Source of the DNA: Mailhella sp.
Lineage (GTDB): Bacteria; Desulfobacterota; Desulfovibrionia; Desulfovibrionales; Desulfovibrionaceae
Assembly (NCBI GenBank): GCA_017408905.1
Contig: JAFQTU010000078.1
Span: 1 to 59,312, forward strand
Length of the DNA: 59,312 bases
Direction of reading: 5' to 3'
In this document: in pieces, positions 17,931 through 28,570 of the stretch
How the letters are laid out: every line of letters begins with the position of its first letter
How positions within the stretch are numbered: the stretch's first letter is position 1
The notes under the pieces: generated by a model
Told to the model about the DNA's origin: nothing
Seen by the model: only the letters and a program-made list of their open reading frames with translations
Databases searched by the model: none
Program-made: the position numbers and the translations under genes

Positions 17931-18965
17931 ATGGACTTCTCGCATCTCGACGCTTCCGGCGCGCCCCGCATGGTGGACGTGAGCGCCAAAACGGAATCGA
18001 AGCGCACGGCCATAGCGCGTTCCGTGGTGCATATTTCCGCTTCCACGCTGGAACTGCTCAAGGCCAAGGCCCTGCCCAAGGGCGATGTGCTCACCGTGGC
18101 GCAGATAGCCGGCATCATGGCCGCCAAGCGCACCTCCGAATTCATCCCCATGTGCCACCCGCTGGCCTTCACCCACACCGACGTGCGCTTCCTCGTGCGC
18201 GACGAGCCGCCTTCCGTGCTCATCGAGGCCTCGGCCAGCACCAGCGACCGTACCGGCGTGGAGATGGAAGCCATCATCGGCGCGCAGATAGCCGCCGCCA
18301 CCATCTACGACATGGTGAAGGCCGTGCAGAAGGACGTGGTCATCGGCGACACCCGCCTCATCCTGAAGTCCGGCGGCAAGAGCGGCCTCTTCAAGGTGGA
18401 AGAGCCCCTGCTCTTCTCCGTGGATTCCACTCCCCTGCCCGAACCCCGCCCCCTTCCCGAAGCCTACGAAGGCGAAGGGCTGGCCTGCGCCGTGGTAACG
18501 CTCTCGGACAAGGGCTATGCCGGTGAACGCGAAGACAAGAGCGGCCCCGCCCTTGCGGCCCTGCTCGAAGGGCTTTCCCCTGCCCGGGTGCAGAGCTTCC
18601 TTCTGCCTGACGACCCTGCCGCCCTGCGCGCTCTGGTGAAGAAGCTGGCCGGGCTCGGCTGGGGCCTTATCGTGACCACGGGCGGAACCGGCCTTTCGCC
18701 GCGCGACACCACGCCCGAAGCCCTCATCCCCGAACTGGACCGCCGCCTTCCCGGCTTCGAGCAGGTGATGTTCGCCGAAGGCCTGAAGCACACGCCCCAT
18801 GCCGTGCTTTCGCGCTGCCTTGCCGGAACGATCGGGACCAGCATGGTCATCGCCCTGCCCGGCAGCCGCAAGGCCGCGGAAGAAAACCTTTCCGCCCTTC
18901 TGCCCGTACTGCCCCACGCCCTTGAAAAGCTGAACGGCGACATGCGCGACTGCGGCCGCGCGTAG
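17931..18965 (+). CDS. moaCB: Fused MoaC-MoaB/Mog molybdopterin biosynthesis protein
   Basis: The 344-residue protein joins two enzymes. Residues 1-158 are MoaC (MVDVSAKTESKRTAIA, MCHPLAFTHTDV, DRTGVEMEAI), which makes cyclic pyranopterin monophosphate with MoaA. Residues 180-344 are the MoaB/Mog fold (VVTLSDKGYAGEREDKSG, TTGGTGLSPRDTTPEAL, ALPGSRKAAEENL), which adenylates molybdopterin for metal insertion. Such fusions are known. TTTAGGAGCCGAAC precedes the ATG. It sits between the MOSC gene and moaA. Confidence 0.93.
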   Translation: MDFSHLDASGAPRMVDVSAKTESKRTAIARSVVHISASTLELLKAKALPKGDVLTVAQIAGIMAAKRTSEFIPMCHPLAFTHTDVRFLVRDEPPSVLIEASASTSDRTGVEMEAIIGAQIAAATIYDMVKAVQKDVVIGDTRLILKSGGKSGLFKVEEPLLFSVDSTPLPEPRPLPEAYEGEGLACAVVTLSDKGYAGEREDKSGPALAALLEGLSPARVQSFLLPDDPAALRALVKKLAGLGWGLIVTTGGTGLSPRDTTPEALIPELDRRLPGFEQVMFAEGLKHTPHAVLSRCLAGTIGTSMVIALPGSRKAAEENLSALLPVLPHALEKLNGDMRDCGRA

Positions 18966-18981
18966 CCACTGCGAGCCCCCC

Positions 18982-19989
18982 ATGAACGAACTCATAGACG
19001 CCCACGGCCGTGCCATACGCTATCTGCGCGTTTCCGTTACGGATCGCTGTAATCTGAGCTGCCGCTACTGCCGCGACAAGGATATGCCCTTCATCCCGCA
19101 CGACAGCATACTGCGCTTCGAGGAAATGGAGGATATCATCGGCCTCATGGTGGGCATGGGCGTGAGCAAACTGCGCTTCACCGGCGGCGAACCCTTTGCC
19201 CGCAAGGGCTTCATCGGCTTCCTTCGCCGTATCCGCGAAGCGCATCCGCATATCGACCTGCGCATCACCACCAACGGCACTCTGCTCGGCCCGCATGTGG
19301 AAGAGCTGAAAGAGCTGGGCGCGCTGGTGAACCTCTCTCTCGACAGCCTCGACCGCGAACGCTTCGCCGCCATCACGGGCAAAGATCTTCTGCCCGAAGT
19401 GCTGGAAAACCTGCACCGCATGGCCGAGCTGGGCATTCCGCTCAAGGTGAACGCCGTGGCCATGCGCGGCCAGAACGAGGCGGAACTGCCCGCCCTTGCC
19501 GCCCTTGCCATGGATCACGCCATCGACGTGCGTTTCATCGAGTTCATGCCGATGGGGGAAGACAGCATCTGGTCCGACGCGCTGTTCTGGCCTGCGGCCG
19601 ACATCCTTGCCGCCGCCCGCGAGCATTGGGATCTCCTGCCCTGCGACGAGCTGAACCGCAATGCCGAAGAGCGCGGCCCGGCCAAGCTCTGGAAGCTGAA
19701 GGACGGGGAAGGACGCCTCTCCAAGGGGCATTTCGGCCTCATCTCCTCGGTGACGCACAGCTTCTGCACGTCCTGCAACCGCCTGCGCCTCACCGCCGAC
19801 GGGCAGATACGCACCTGCCTCTACGACGACAGGGAATGGGCCGTGCGCGACATCCTGCGCAAGGACGGGCTCGAAGCCGTGCGCCGCGTCATCCTCGACG
19901 CCGTGGCCAGCAAGCCCATCGGTTCGGAGATACTGGCCCGGAGTTCCGGCCCCGTGGCCAAGAAGCGCATGTCCGCCATCGGCGGATAA
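18982..19989 (+). CDS. moaA: GTP 3',8-cyclase MoaA
   Basis: The 335-residue radical SAM enzyme opens with YLRVSVTDRCNLSCRYC (CxxxCxxC cluster) and RFTGGEPFARKG. Its C-terminal second cluster is CTSCNRLRLTADGQIRTCL, and it ends in the Gly-Gly tail required in MoaA. It starts molybdopterin synthesis from GTP, with MoaC. It begins 16 nt after moaCB and has a weak ribosome site, so translation may be coupled. The tungsten and molybdenum enzymes of this window depend on its product. Confidence 0.95.
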   Translation: MNELIDAHGRAIRYLRVSVTDRCNLSCRYCRDKDMPFIPHDSILRFEEMEDIIGLMVGMGVSKLRFTGGEPFARKGFIGFLRRIREAHPHIDLRITTNGTLLGPHVEELKELGALVNLSLDSLDRERFAAITGKDLLPEVLENLHRMAELGIPLKVNAVAMRGQNEAELPALAALAMDHAIDVRFIEFMPMGEDSIWSDALFWPAADILAAAREHWDLLPCDELNRNAEERGPAKLWKLKDGEGRLSKGHFGLISSVTHSFCTSCNRLRLTADGQIRTCLYDDREWAVRDILRKDGLEAVRRVILDAVASKPIGSEILARSSGPVAKKRMSAIGG

Positions 19990-20021
19990 TGCCCCGCTGA
20001 ACAGGCATGGCCTGAGGCGGC

Positions 20022-20333
20022 TCAGTGCGGCACTTCACCTTCGAACTTCTCGAAGCGGAAGCGCTGGCGCACCTGCGGATACTTCGCTCTGTCCACCTCT
20101 TCCATGAACATGGCGTACGGGCGTACCCATGTTTCCCGCGTTCCGTACAGCGCGCGATAGACCACATAGCGCTCGTCCGTTTCGGAATGGCGGGCCCAGC
20201 TCACGATCTCGTACAGGTATCTGCACGGCTCCTGCCCAAGGGCCTCCTGCGAGAGTTCGCGCTTGAAATGCTTCACGATATCGCCGGGCTGGAAGCGCGG
20301 CCCCGTGTCCTTCCCGGGTATGGCGTCGTTCAT
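20022..20333 (-). CDS. DUF1653-domain protein
   Basis: The ATG at 20333 is preceded by AAAAGGAAAACGCC, giving 103 residues. FQPGDIVKHFKRE, YLYEIVSWARHSET and YVVYRALYG...VRPYAMFMEEV match the DUF1653 family, small beta-rich cytoplasmic proteins of unknown function. It is convergent with moaA and has no functional link that I can see. Confidence 0.8.
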   Translation of the reverse strand: MNDAIPGKDTGPRFQPGDIVKHFKRELSQEALGQEPCRYLYEIVSWARHSETDERYVVYRALYGTRETWVRPYAMFMEEVDRAKYPQVRQRFRFEKFEGEVPH

Positions 20334-20369
20334 GGCGTTTTCCTTTTTCTTGCTATTACGGCACAAAAC

Positions 20370-20395
20370 AGCCCCGAAGCAAACGCTCCGGGGCT
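20370..20395 (-). terminator. Terminator of the 20415 membrane-protein gene
   Basis: AGCCCCG (20370-20376) pairs with CGGGGCT (20389-20395), with an inner AGC/GCT. On the minus strand it is followed by GTTTTGTG. Confidence 0.65.
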
Positions 20396-20414
20396 TCTTT
20401 CATTCTCAGTCACA

Positions 20415-20819
20415 TCACACGAACATCGCCGTCAGCGTGGCCGCGAGTATGGCCGCCAGCACGGAATAGGATTCGCGCCCTTCGCCCCTGAGCAAGAAGA
20501 GCTGTACCGGCGTTGCCGCGATATAGACCAGCGCGCCTGCCAGCAGGCCGAGGCCGAGGGCCGACAGGGAAACCGTGACAGGCGTGATGCCCGTATAGAC
20601 GCAGAACAGCCCCGTGTAGCCGCCCGTGAGCAGGATAGCTCCCCAGATATTGAAGATATTGCGCGTACTGAAATACATGGCCACCACGATGGCCGCATTG
20701 AACAGCACCCAGGCCTCGTAGGCGATGGAGGAACCCCAGCCCACGGCCGTGACCGTGCGCGCCATATAGCTCGGCAGGGCCATCAGAACGACAAGGAAAA
20801 GGACAAGCAGTATTCTCAT
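20415..20819 (-). CDS. Small membrane protein of unknown function
   Basis: The 134-residue protein has about four hydrophobic segments: residues 1-18, then AYEAWVLFNAAIVVAMYF, WGAILLTGGYTGLFCVYTGI and a long LSALGLGLLAGALVYIAA stretch near the C-terminus. I do not recognise a family. The start at 20819 has GGAG 8-11 nt upstream. It is transcribed alone, opposite to the OmpA-like lipoprotein gene. Confidence 0.65.
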   Translation of the reverse strand: MRILLVLFLVVLMALPSYMARTVTAVGWGSSIAYEAWVLFNAAIVVAMYFSTRNIFNIWGAILLTGGYTGLFCVYTGITPVTVSLSALGLGLLAGALVYIAATPVQLFLLRGEGRESYSVLAAILAATLTAMFV

Positions 20820-21079
20820 CTCGACTCCGCATATGGATGTTCTTTCCTTCCTATCATGCCGGGGCGGCAGGCTCAACCGTTTTCCCCGGTCTGTCCCGGC
20901 ACTCTTGGCGTTTTTTGTGTTAAAATGTTACATCCAGCGTTTTGCGCCTTCCAGCGACATTGCTTTCCCGGCATTTATTTCGTATCCTGAAAGGTAGGAA
21001 ATCCCGAGAACGCTCGGTCGGCACATCATGCGCCGCCCTGCGCAATGCTCCGCAACGGCGGATAAGAAAGGAACACACC

Positions 21080-21796
21080 ATGAAGAAGATCTATGTTGTC
21101 GGCCTCGCACTCACTCTGCTTCTTTCCGGCGGCTGCGCCAACATGAACAATATGGGCAAGGGCGCGACGTATGGTACGGCTGGCGGTGCGGCGGCCGGTG
21201 CTCTGCTCGGTCAGGCCATCGGCGGCAATACCAAGGCAACCCTGCTCGGCATGGCGGCCGGTGCCCTCATCGGCGGCGTTGCCGGTACGGGCGTGGGCTA
21301 CATGATGGACAAGCAGGAACAGGATATGCGCAACGCTCTGGCCCAGTCCGAAGCCATTGCCATCCAGCGCGAAGGCAACGTGCTGGCCCTCACCTTCAGG
21401 AGCGACTTCACCTTCGCGGTGAATTCTGCCGCCATCCGCCCCGGCCTCGACAGCGAGCTCACCCGTGTGGCGCAGGTGCTGAACGCCTACCCGCAGACCA
21501 CCCTCACCGTGGCCGGCCATACCGACAGCACCGGCTCTGAGGAATACAACCAGACGCTCTCCCAGAAGCGCGCCGACAGCGTGAAGAACGCCCTCGTCCA
21601 GCACGGCGTGGCGGCGTATCGCATCAACGCCGTGGGCTATGGCGAAAGCCAGCCCGTGGGCGACAACGAGACCGAGTTCGGCCGCCAGCAGAACCGCCGC
21701 GTGGAAGTGCGCATCAATCCCGTGGAGCAGGGCCAGTACCAGAACCAGCAGTATCAGGATCCTTACCCGTATCAGGGCCAGTACCAGCAGTACTAA
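21080..21796 (+). CDS. OmpA-like outer-membrane lipoprotein with glycine zipper
   Basis: The 238-residue protein has a lipoprotein signal with lipobox LSGGC. A glycine-zipper stretch follows at about residues 33-78 (TAGGAAAGALLGQAIGG, GMAAGALIGGVAGTG), then an OmpA C-terminal peptidoglycan-binding domain (VAGHTDSTGSEEYN, LSQKRADSVKNAL, GYGESQPV, NRRVEVRI). The tail is rich in Gln and Tyr. The layout matches YiaD-type lipoproteins, which anchor the outer membrane to the wall. AAGAAAGGAACACACC precedes the ATG. Confidence 0.92.
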   Translation: MKKIYVVGLALTLLLSGGCANMNNMGKGATYGTAGGAAAGALLGQAIGGNTKATLLGMAAGALIGGVAGTGVGYMMDKQEQDMRNALAQSEAIAIQREGNVLALTFRSDFTFAVNSAAIRPGLDSELTRVAQVLNAYPQTTLTVAGHTDSTGSEEYNQTLSQKRADSVKNALVQHGVAAYRINAVGYGESQPVGDNETEFGRQQNRRVEVRINPVEQGQYQNQQYQDPYPYQGQYQQY

Positions 21797-21862
21797 GCCC
21801 TGCTGATAACGTTCGAAGGGGAGGTGTGGTTGCCATGCCTCCCTTTTTTGCAGGGGGCTTCC

Positions 21863-22291
21863 GTGTTCGCCTATCTCGGCATCTTCTCCTCGGCCTTTGT
21901 TTCCGCCACACTGCTTCCGGCGCAGTCCGAAGCCGTGCTCGGCGCGCTTCTCGCCGGGGGCGCACACTCCCCCGTTCTGCTCATCGCCGTGGCCACCCTG
22001 GGCAACACGCTGGGCGCGGCCACGAACTGGCTCTTCGGCCTGTACGTGAACCGCTTCAAGGAGCGCCGCTGGTTCCCGGTCAGGCCCGACAGGCTGGCGC
22101 AGGCCGAGCGATGGTATCGCCGCTGGGGCCGCTGGAGCCTGCTCCTGAGCTGGGCCCCGCTCATCGGGGATGCCCTCTGCCTTGCGGCAGGCGTCCTGCG
22201 CGAGCCGTTCCGCTCCTTCTTCGCCATCGTGCTGGCGGCCAAGCTCCTGCGCTACCTTGCCGTGGCCGCACTGGTGTTCAGTCTGGTGTGA
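21863..22291 (+). CDS. yqaA: YqaA-family inner-membrane protein (DedA-like)
   Basis: I prefer the GTG at 21863 after GCAGGGGGCTTCC, which gives 142 residues starting VFAYLGIFSSAFVSATLLPAQSEA like E. coli YqaA; an ATG at 21824 is possible. Further matches are ATLGNTLGAATNWLFG and LLLSWAPLIGDALCLAAG. The family is a DedA/SNARE-associated relative in the inner membrane, with a suggested lipid-transport role that is not settled. It ends at a strong bidirectional terminator. Confidence 0.88.
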   Translation: MFAYLGIFSSAFVSATLLPAQSEAVLGALLAGGAHSPVLLIAVATLGNTLGAATNWLFGLYVNRFKERRWFPVRPDRLAQAERWYRRWGRWSLLLSWAPLIGDALCLAAGVLREPFRSFFAIVLAAKLLRYLAVAALVFSLV

Positions 22292-22310
22292 ACCTTCCCT
22301 CTCCCACGAA

Positions 22311-22342
22311 AAAAGCCCGAGGCGCGAACGCTCCGGGCTTTT
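22311..22342. terminator. Bidirectional terminator between yqaA and glpF
   Basis: AAAAGCCCG (22311-22319) pairs with CGGGCTTTT (22334-22342), with an inner GGCG/CGCT pairing. T-tracts on both sides serve the two convergent genes. Confidence 0.8.
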
Positions 22343-22363
22343 CTGTTTGACGGTTATCCGATC

Positions 22364-23101
22364 TTAGTTGTTAGCGATGTAGGCAGAAAGGGGAGCCCAG
22401 GGCAGGATCTTGAAGAGGAACAGGCCGAGGAGAGCGCCGACGATGGGGCCGACGAGGGTCACGATGCCGTAGCCCCAGTTGGAGTCGGCCTTGTTCTTGA
22501 TGGGCAGCACCCAGTGGGCGAGGCGGGGGCCAAGGTCACGGGCGGGGTTGATGGCGTAGCCGGTCAGACCGCCGAGGGACATACCGATGGACACGATGAT
22601 GCAGAACACGATGATGTTGCCCTGAGCACCGACCATGCCGTTGACCTGGGAAAGGCCGAGGATGGCGAAGGTGAGCACGAAGGTACCCACGATTTCGCTG
22701 AGGAAGTTGCGGGGACGGTTGGGGATGGAGGGGGAGGTGCAGAAGCAGGCGCGCTTGAGCAGGGGGTCTTCGGTGGCGTCGAAATGGTCAGCGAAGAGGA
22801 GCCACATGAGCACAGCGCCGCAGAAGGCACCGGCCATCTGAGCCACGCAGTAGCCGAACACCATGGACCAGGGGAACATGCCGCCAACGGCGAAGGCGAT
22901 GGTCAGAGCGGGGTTGAAATGCGCACCGGAGGAAGCGCCGAAGATGCAGACGGGCAGAAGAACGGCCAGACCCCAGGCGAAGGTGATCTGCACAGGGCCG
23001 GCGCCCTTGAAGCCGGAGCGGTTGAGGAGGACGTTGGCCACGACACCGTCGCCAAGAAGGATGAGGAGCATGGTGCCGAGGAATTCACCAATATAAGGCA
23101 T
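22364..23101 (-). CDS. glpF: Glycerol uptake facilitator (aquaglyceroporin)
   Basis: The 245-residue MIP-family channel has both NPA boxes: FNPALT near residue 63 and INPARDLGPR near residue 183. The Asp after the second NPAR is typical of glycerol-conducting members. Six membrane spans fit the sequence. It imports glycerol for the kinase encoded just upstream on the same strand. A 230-nt gap with hairpins separates the two, so GlpF may be expressed at a different level. Confidence 0.95.
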   Translation of the reverse strand: MPYIGEFLGTMLLILLGDGVVANVLLNRSGFKGAGPVQITFAWGLAVLLPVCIFGASSGAHFNPALTIAFAVGGMFPWSMVFGYCVAQMAGAFCGAVLMWLLFADHFDATEDPLLKRACFCTSPSIPNRPRNFLSEIVGTFVLTFAILGLSQVNGMVGAQGNIIVFCIIVSIGMSLGGLTGYAINPARDLGPRLAHWVLPIKNKADSNWGYGIVTLVGPIVGALLGLFLFKILPWAPLSAYIANN

Positions 23102-23232
23102 GTCTGAGTACCTTTACAGAAAGTTAGAAAGTGGATGAGAACGCGCACGAAGGGAGAGAGGATGCTTCCGAGCACATCCAGACTCCGGCACAGGAAAGCA
23201 CCGCGCATGAGAGGCTTCCATGCGTTCACGCT

Positions 23233-23308
23233 TTCCCGCCGTGCGGGAACGAGCTATGCGGGGCAGGCCCGCAGGGAAAATTCCCCCATCCCCACACGGA
23301 GATGGGGG
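23233..23308 (-). promoter_or_regulatory. Hairpins between glpK and glpF
   Basis: Two stems lie in the gap: TTCCCGC/GCGGGAA near 23233-23249, and CCCCCATC/GATGGGGG at 23283-23290 with 23301-23308. On the minus strand the latter is followed by AATTTTCC and could act as a partial terminator, lowering glpF relative to glpK. Confidence 0.5.
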
Positions 23309-23331
23309 AGAGTTTCATGGTTCAGGGCCGC

Positions 23332-25261
<1,930 letters not shown>

Positions 25262-26116
25262 TCAGTTCCGGGACGGCCCCATCTGACTGAGCACGGCCCC
25301 CGCGAAAATGAGCACCGCCCCCAGCGTCTGCCACAGGCTCATGGTCTCGCCCAGAAGCAGGACGGAGAAAAGCACGGCGGAAAGCGGCTCCACGTAGCCG
25401 CACACGGCCACGGTCTGCACCGGGAGCCTGCCGATGGACGAGAAGTAGAGCCAGCAGGCATAGCCGGTGTTCACAAGGCCGAGCACAAGGATGAAGGGCC
25501 AGTCCCCGGCGGCAACATCCAGCGAGAGCCCCTGCTTCCACAGCAGGAAGGCCGACACCGTGCCCAGCGCCGCCACGAGCTGGAGCAGGGTGTTCTCCAT
25601 GCCGGAAACGCCCCTCGCCTTCTTGTTGAGGGCCACCATAGCCACATAGCACAGCGCCGCCATGAAGCCGCAGAACAGGCCCCACAGCGATCCGCCGCCC
25701 GCCAGCGGCCCGTTGAGAAGCACCGCGCCTGCCGCCACCATGCCCAGAGCCAGCAGTTTCAGGCGGGTGAGGCTTTCCCCGAACAAGATGGGCGAAAGCG
25801 CCACAAGGATGACCGGGCCGCAGTAATAGGTGAGCGTGGCGAAGCTGACGCCTATCTGCGTGAAGGCCTCATACAGAAACATCCAGCTTGCGCCCATAGC
25901 CATGCCGGACGCCGCGATGAGCAGGGCGGAACGCTTCTCGCGCAGTATACCCAGCGGCTTCCGCGCCGCAAGGACGATAGCCCCCAGCAGGAGCGAGCCC
26001 AGCAGACAGCGCAGGAACACGATCTCGTAGCTGGTCAGGGCTATGCGGCTGGCAACGATACCGTTGGAACCGAAAAGAAGCAGGGAAAAAAGGTGCTTGG
26101 CAAGGGCGATGTTCAT
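25262..26116 (-). CDS. EamA/DMT-family transporter
   Basis: The 284-residue protein has ten hydrophobic segments in two EamA repeats. The first repeat includes SYEIVFLRCLLGSLLLGAIVL and MGASWMFLYEAFTQIGVSFATLTYY; the second ends in SSIGRLPVQTVAVCGYVEPLSAVLFSVLLLGE, the typical closing segment. The family exports amino acids or other metabolites; the substrate cannot be read from the sequence. GAGAGGCCTCC precedes the ATG. It is transcribed alone. Confidence 0.88.
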   Translation of the reverse strand: MNIALAKHLFSLLLFGSNGIVASRIALTSYEIVFLRCLLGSLLLGAIVLAARKPLGILREKRSALLIAASGMAMGASWMFLYEAFTQIGVSFATLTYYCGPVILVALSPILFGESLTRLKLLALGMVAAGAVLLNGPLAGGGSLWGLFCGFMAALCYVAMVALNKKARGVSGMENTLLQLVAALGTVSAFLLWKQGLSLDVAAGDWPFILVLGLVNTGYACWLYFSSIGRLPVQTVAVCGYVEPLSAVLFSVLLLGETMSLWQTLGAVLIFAGAVLSQMGPSRN

Positions 26117-26192
26117 GGAGGCCTCTCCTCATGTCGTTGGGGAGACGTTAGCACCTTGCCGCCGTTATGAGAATACGGGGCGATTAAAGAAA

Positions 26193-26219
26193 ATCGGCGG
26201 CCGTCCGAAGACAGCCGCC
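26193..26219 (-). terminator. Terminator of terC
   Basis: On the minus strand GGCGGC-T-GTC, loop TTCG, GAC-G-GCCGCC, then GATTTTCTTT: a strong stem with a stable UUCG loop. Confidence 0.8.
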
Positions 26220-26255
26220 TCTTTTCGTATTCAGGCCAGAGCCTGAGCTTCGCCT

Positions 26256-27278
26256 TTAGGCCTTCTTTTCAGGAAGGAAGGAGGCGAGGATGCCGAGGGA
26301 AAGGAAGCCGACCACCACGCAGAGGGAGATGGTGGGAGGAATGTGGAAGTGCAGGGGGGGCAGAGCAACGAGCATCTTGATGCCGACGAAGGCCAGGATG
26401 GCGATGACGGACTTTTCAAGATGGCGCAGGTAGCGCTTCGCGGCGGCCAGCAGGAAGAACATGGAACGCAGGCCGAGGATGGCGAAGATGTTGGAGGTGT
26501 ACACGATGAAGGGGTCGGGCGTGATGGCGAGCACGGCGGGCACGGAGTCGAAGGCGAACATCACGTCGGAGAGTTCGATCACCATCAGGCAGAGGAAGAG
26601 GGGGGTGGCGCGCCACACCAGCTTGCCCACGGGCTTTTCGGCGAGCTTCACGCTTTCCACGCTCTTCTTGGGAGCGTCCACGGGGGTGCCGTTCTCATCG
26701 GTGCGCACGAAGAAGTCGTGGCCGTGGAGGTGGGGATGGACGGGAACGAACTTCTGGGTCCACTTCACGGCCCAGTGGTGGGAATAGTCCACGGCTTCCT
26801 TTTCTTCATGCTTGTTCATGCCCTGGAACATCTTGAAGGCCGTCCAGAGGATGAAGAAGCCGAACGCGCCGAGGGCGTAGGGGCCGAAGAGCTTGATGAG
26901 GCCGGAACCGGCGGCCACGAAGGCAAGGCGCATGATGACCGCGCCGAGGATGCCGTAGTAGAGCACGCGGTGCTGGTAGGCGTCCTTGATGCCGAAGGAG
27001 GTGAAGATGGCCATCATCACGAAGAGGTTATCCACAGAGAGGGATTCTTCGAGCAGGTAGCCGGCGATGAAGAGCTGCATCTGGTCCGTGCCTTCGGTGA
27101 AGCCGATGTAGCCGGCGAAGAGGAAGGCCAGAGAGACCCAGATGGCCGTCCATTTGGCGGCGCTTTTGGCGGTGACGGGCTTGCTGTCGTCGTGGGAATG
27201 CAGGTCGTACCACAGGCAGCCGATAACGAGGGCGCAGAACACGCCGACTTCGAGGAGCGAGTGTCCAAAGATCATCAT
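26256..27278 (-). CDS. TerC-family membrane protein, probable manganese exporter
   Basis: The 340-residue protein has about nine membrane spans and TerC signatures: AGYLLEESLSVDNLFVMMAIF and VMFAFDSVPAVLAIT, each with the acidic residues likely to bind metal. A cytoplasmic insert of about 70 residues lies between the halves. It sits behind a yybP-ykoY riboswitch. TerC proteins under this element export or handle Mn2+, so manganese efflux is the best reading. GGGAGGAATC precedes the ATG. Confidence 0.92.
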   Translation of the reverse strand: MMIFGHSLLEVGVFCALVIGCLWYDLHSHDDSKPVTAKSAAKWTAIWVSLAFLFAGYIGFTEGTDQMQLFIAGYLLEESLSVDNLFVMMAIFTSFGIKDAYQHRVLYYGILGAVIMRLAFVAAGSGLIKLFGPYALGAFGFFILWTAFKMFQGMNKHEEKEAVDYSHHWAVKWTQKFVPVHPHLHGHDFFVRTDENGTPVDAPKKSVESVKLAEKPVGKLVWRATPLFLCLMVIELSDVMFAFDSVPAVLAITPDPFIVYTSNIFAILGLRSMFFLLAAAKRYLRHLEKSVIAILAFVGIKMLVALPPLHFHIPPTISLCVVVGFLSLGILASFLPEKKA

Positions 27279-27320
27279 AAAAAAGATTCCTCCCGAATCT
27301 TTGAGCCGGAAGGAAACAAA

Positions 27321-27452
27321 AAAGACCTCCCGGCAATATCCATTGCCGCGAAGGTCTCACTCATCAGTTGGGCTGACGGCAATGCCAGCCGCGGTCCGCC
27401 GCGACATGCTGTTGACATTGCCCGGAGCTCTGGGCTCCAGTTACTCCCCTTT
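27321..27452 (-). ncRNA. yybP-ykoY manganese riboswitch
   Basis: On the minus strand the leader begins with AAAGGGGAGTAA (from 27452), contains a multi-stem junction, then GTGAGACCTTCGC and a terminator stem AGACCTTCGCGGCAAT/ATTGCCGGGAGGTCT ending in TTTTTTG. These are the conserved ends of the yybP-ykoY element, a Mn2+ sensor that typically switches TerC/MntP genes on. The hairpin at 27323-27356 is the expression platform. Confidence 0.88.
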
Positions 27453-27575
27453 GCGTTGAAAGGACATTAGCCAAAAAGCGCGGCCGCTGTCAAGAATAAT
27501 TTTCGATTTGCCAGCAATGGCCCAGCTATGTACTATGGATTATCTTGTCCATGCCCATGCCTTCCCGGAGTTCCC

Positions 27576-28496
27576 ATGTCACTGCGCATCCTGCCTTCCC
27601 ACCGGCCCGACCATTCCCAGCATCCGCTCATCGTCCGCCTTTCTTCCGGCTTCCGCCGTTTCCAGCATCGCTGGTATCACCCGGACGAGCCGCTGTTCCA
27701 GGAACTGAAGAGCGGGCAGAACCCGCTGGCGCTGGTCATCGCGTGCAGCGATTCCCGCGTCGATCCCGCCCTGCTCACCGACAGCCGCCCCGGCGACCTT
27801 TTCATCCTGCGCAACGTGGCCAACCTCGTCCATCCCTATGTGCCGGAAGGCGGGGCACTGAGCCAGAACGCGGCCATCGAATACGCAGTCAAGCACCTGA
27901 AGGTACAAGATATCATCGTCATGGGCCATGCCTGCTGCGGCGGCATCAAGGCTCTGGTGTCGGCACGGGCGCGCATCCTTGCCGGGGAATCCCTGCCCGA
28001 AGCCGACGAGGACGAGTTCATCGGGCCGTGGGTCTCGGTGGCGGTGAAGGCGCTGGAAAAGGCCGAAGAAGGCCGGAAGAGCGCCAGCCTTGCGGACATG
28101 GCCCGGGCCTGCGAACTGTGGAGCGTGCGCCTCTCGCTGGAAAACCTGCTCACCTTCCCGTGGGTGAAGGAGGCCGTGGCCGAAGGAAGGCTGGCCCTGC
28201 ACGGCTGGTATTTCGACCTGCAAAGCGGCGAACTGCTCGAATTCGACCCGAAGGAGCAGGCCTTCCGCCCGCTGGTGGGCAGGCCGCATGGGCATGAAGG
28301 GGAAGCGCATCACGAACGCCGCCCCCGCGCCGAACACTGGGAGGCACACGGGGACGCGCTCTGGGCGCATTACGACAGCCGGAGCATGGAAGATTCCGGC
28401 TCCCACAGGGCGAAGAAGCACGAACGCACGCACGAGCATCACCGCGAGCACCTGCCGCGCGAACCGCACGGCCATGTACGGGGCAAGCACCATTAA
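27576..28496 (+). CDS. Beta-carbonic anhydrase with a histidine-rich tail
   Basis: The ATG at 27576 follows CCGGAGTTCCC and gives 306 residues. The beta-class zinc ligands are clear: ACSDSR (Cys57, Asp59, Arg61) and GHACCGG (His118, Cys121). The catalytic domain ends near residue 235. The last 71 residues are hydrophilic and hold 17 histidines (for example HERTHEHHREH and the final GKHH), unlike typical members. The tail may bind or store zinc or other metals; that is inference. No signal peptide is visible. The gene lies divergent from the manganese-controlled terC. Confidence 0.9.
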   Translation: MSLRILPSHRPDHSQHPLIVRLSSGFRRFQHRWYHPDEPLFQELKSGQNPLALVIACSDSRVDPALLTDSRPGDLFILRNVANLVHPYVPEGGALSQNAAIEYAVKHLKVQDIIVMGHACCGGIKALVSARARILAGESLPEADEDEFIGPWVSVAVKALEKAEEGRKSASLADMARACELWSVRLSLENLLTFPWVKEAVAEGRLALHGWYFDLQSGELLEFDPKEQAFRPLVGRPHGHEGEAHHERRPRAEHWEAHGDALWAHYDSRSMEDSGSHRAKKHERTHEHHREHLPREPHGHVRGKHH

Positions 28497-28500
28497 AGGA

Positions 28501-28535
28501 AAAGGGCCGGAGTCCTGCGGGGCTTCCGGCCTTTG
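28501..28535. terminator. Terminator downstream of the carbonic anhydrase gene
   Basis: AAAGGGCCGGAG pairs with TTCCGGCCTTT across this segment and can serve both convergent genes. The T-tract is short (TTTGT). Confidence 0.65.
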
Positions 28536-28570
28536 TCGTACGGGGTGAAGGGAGCTGTGAGCTCCGGCAC

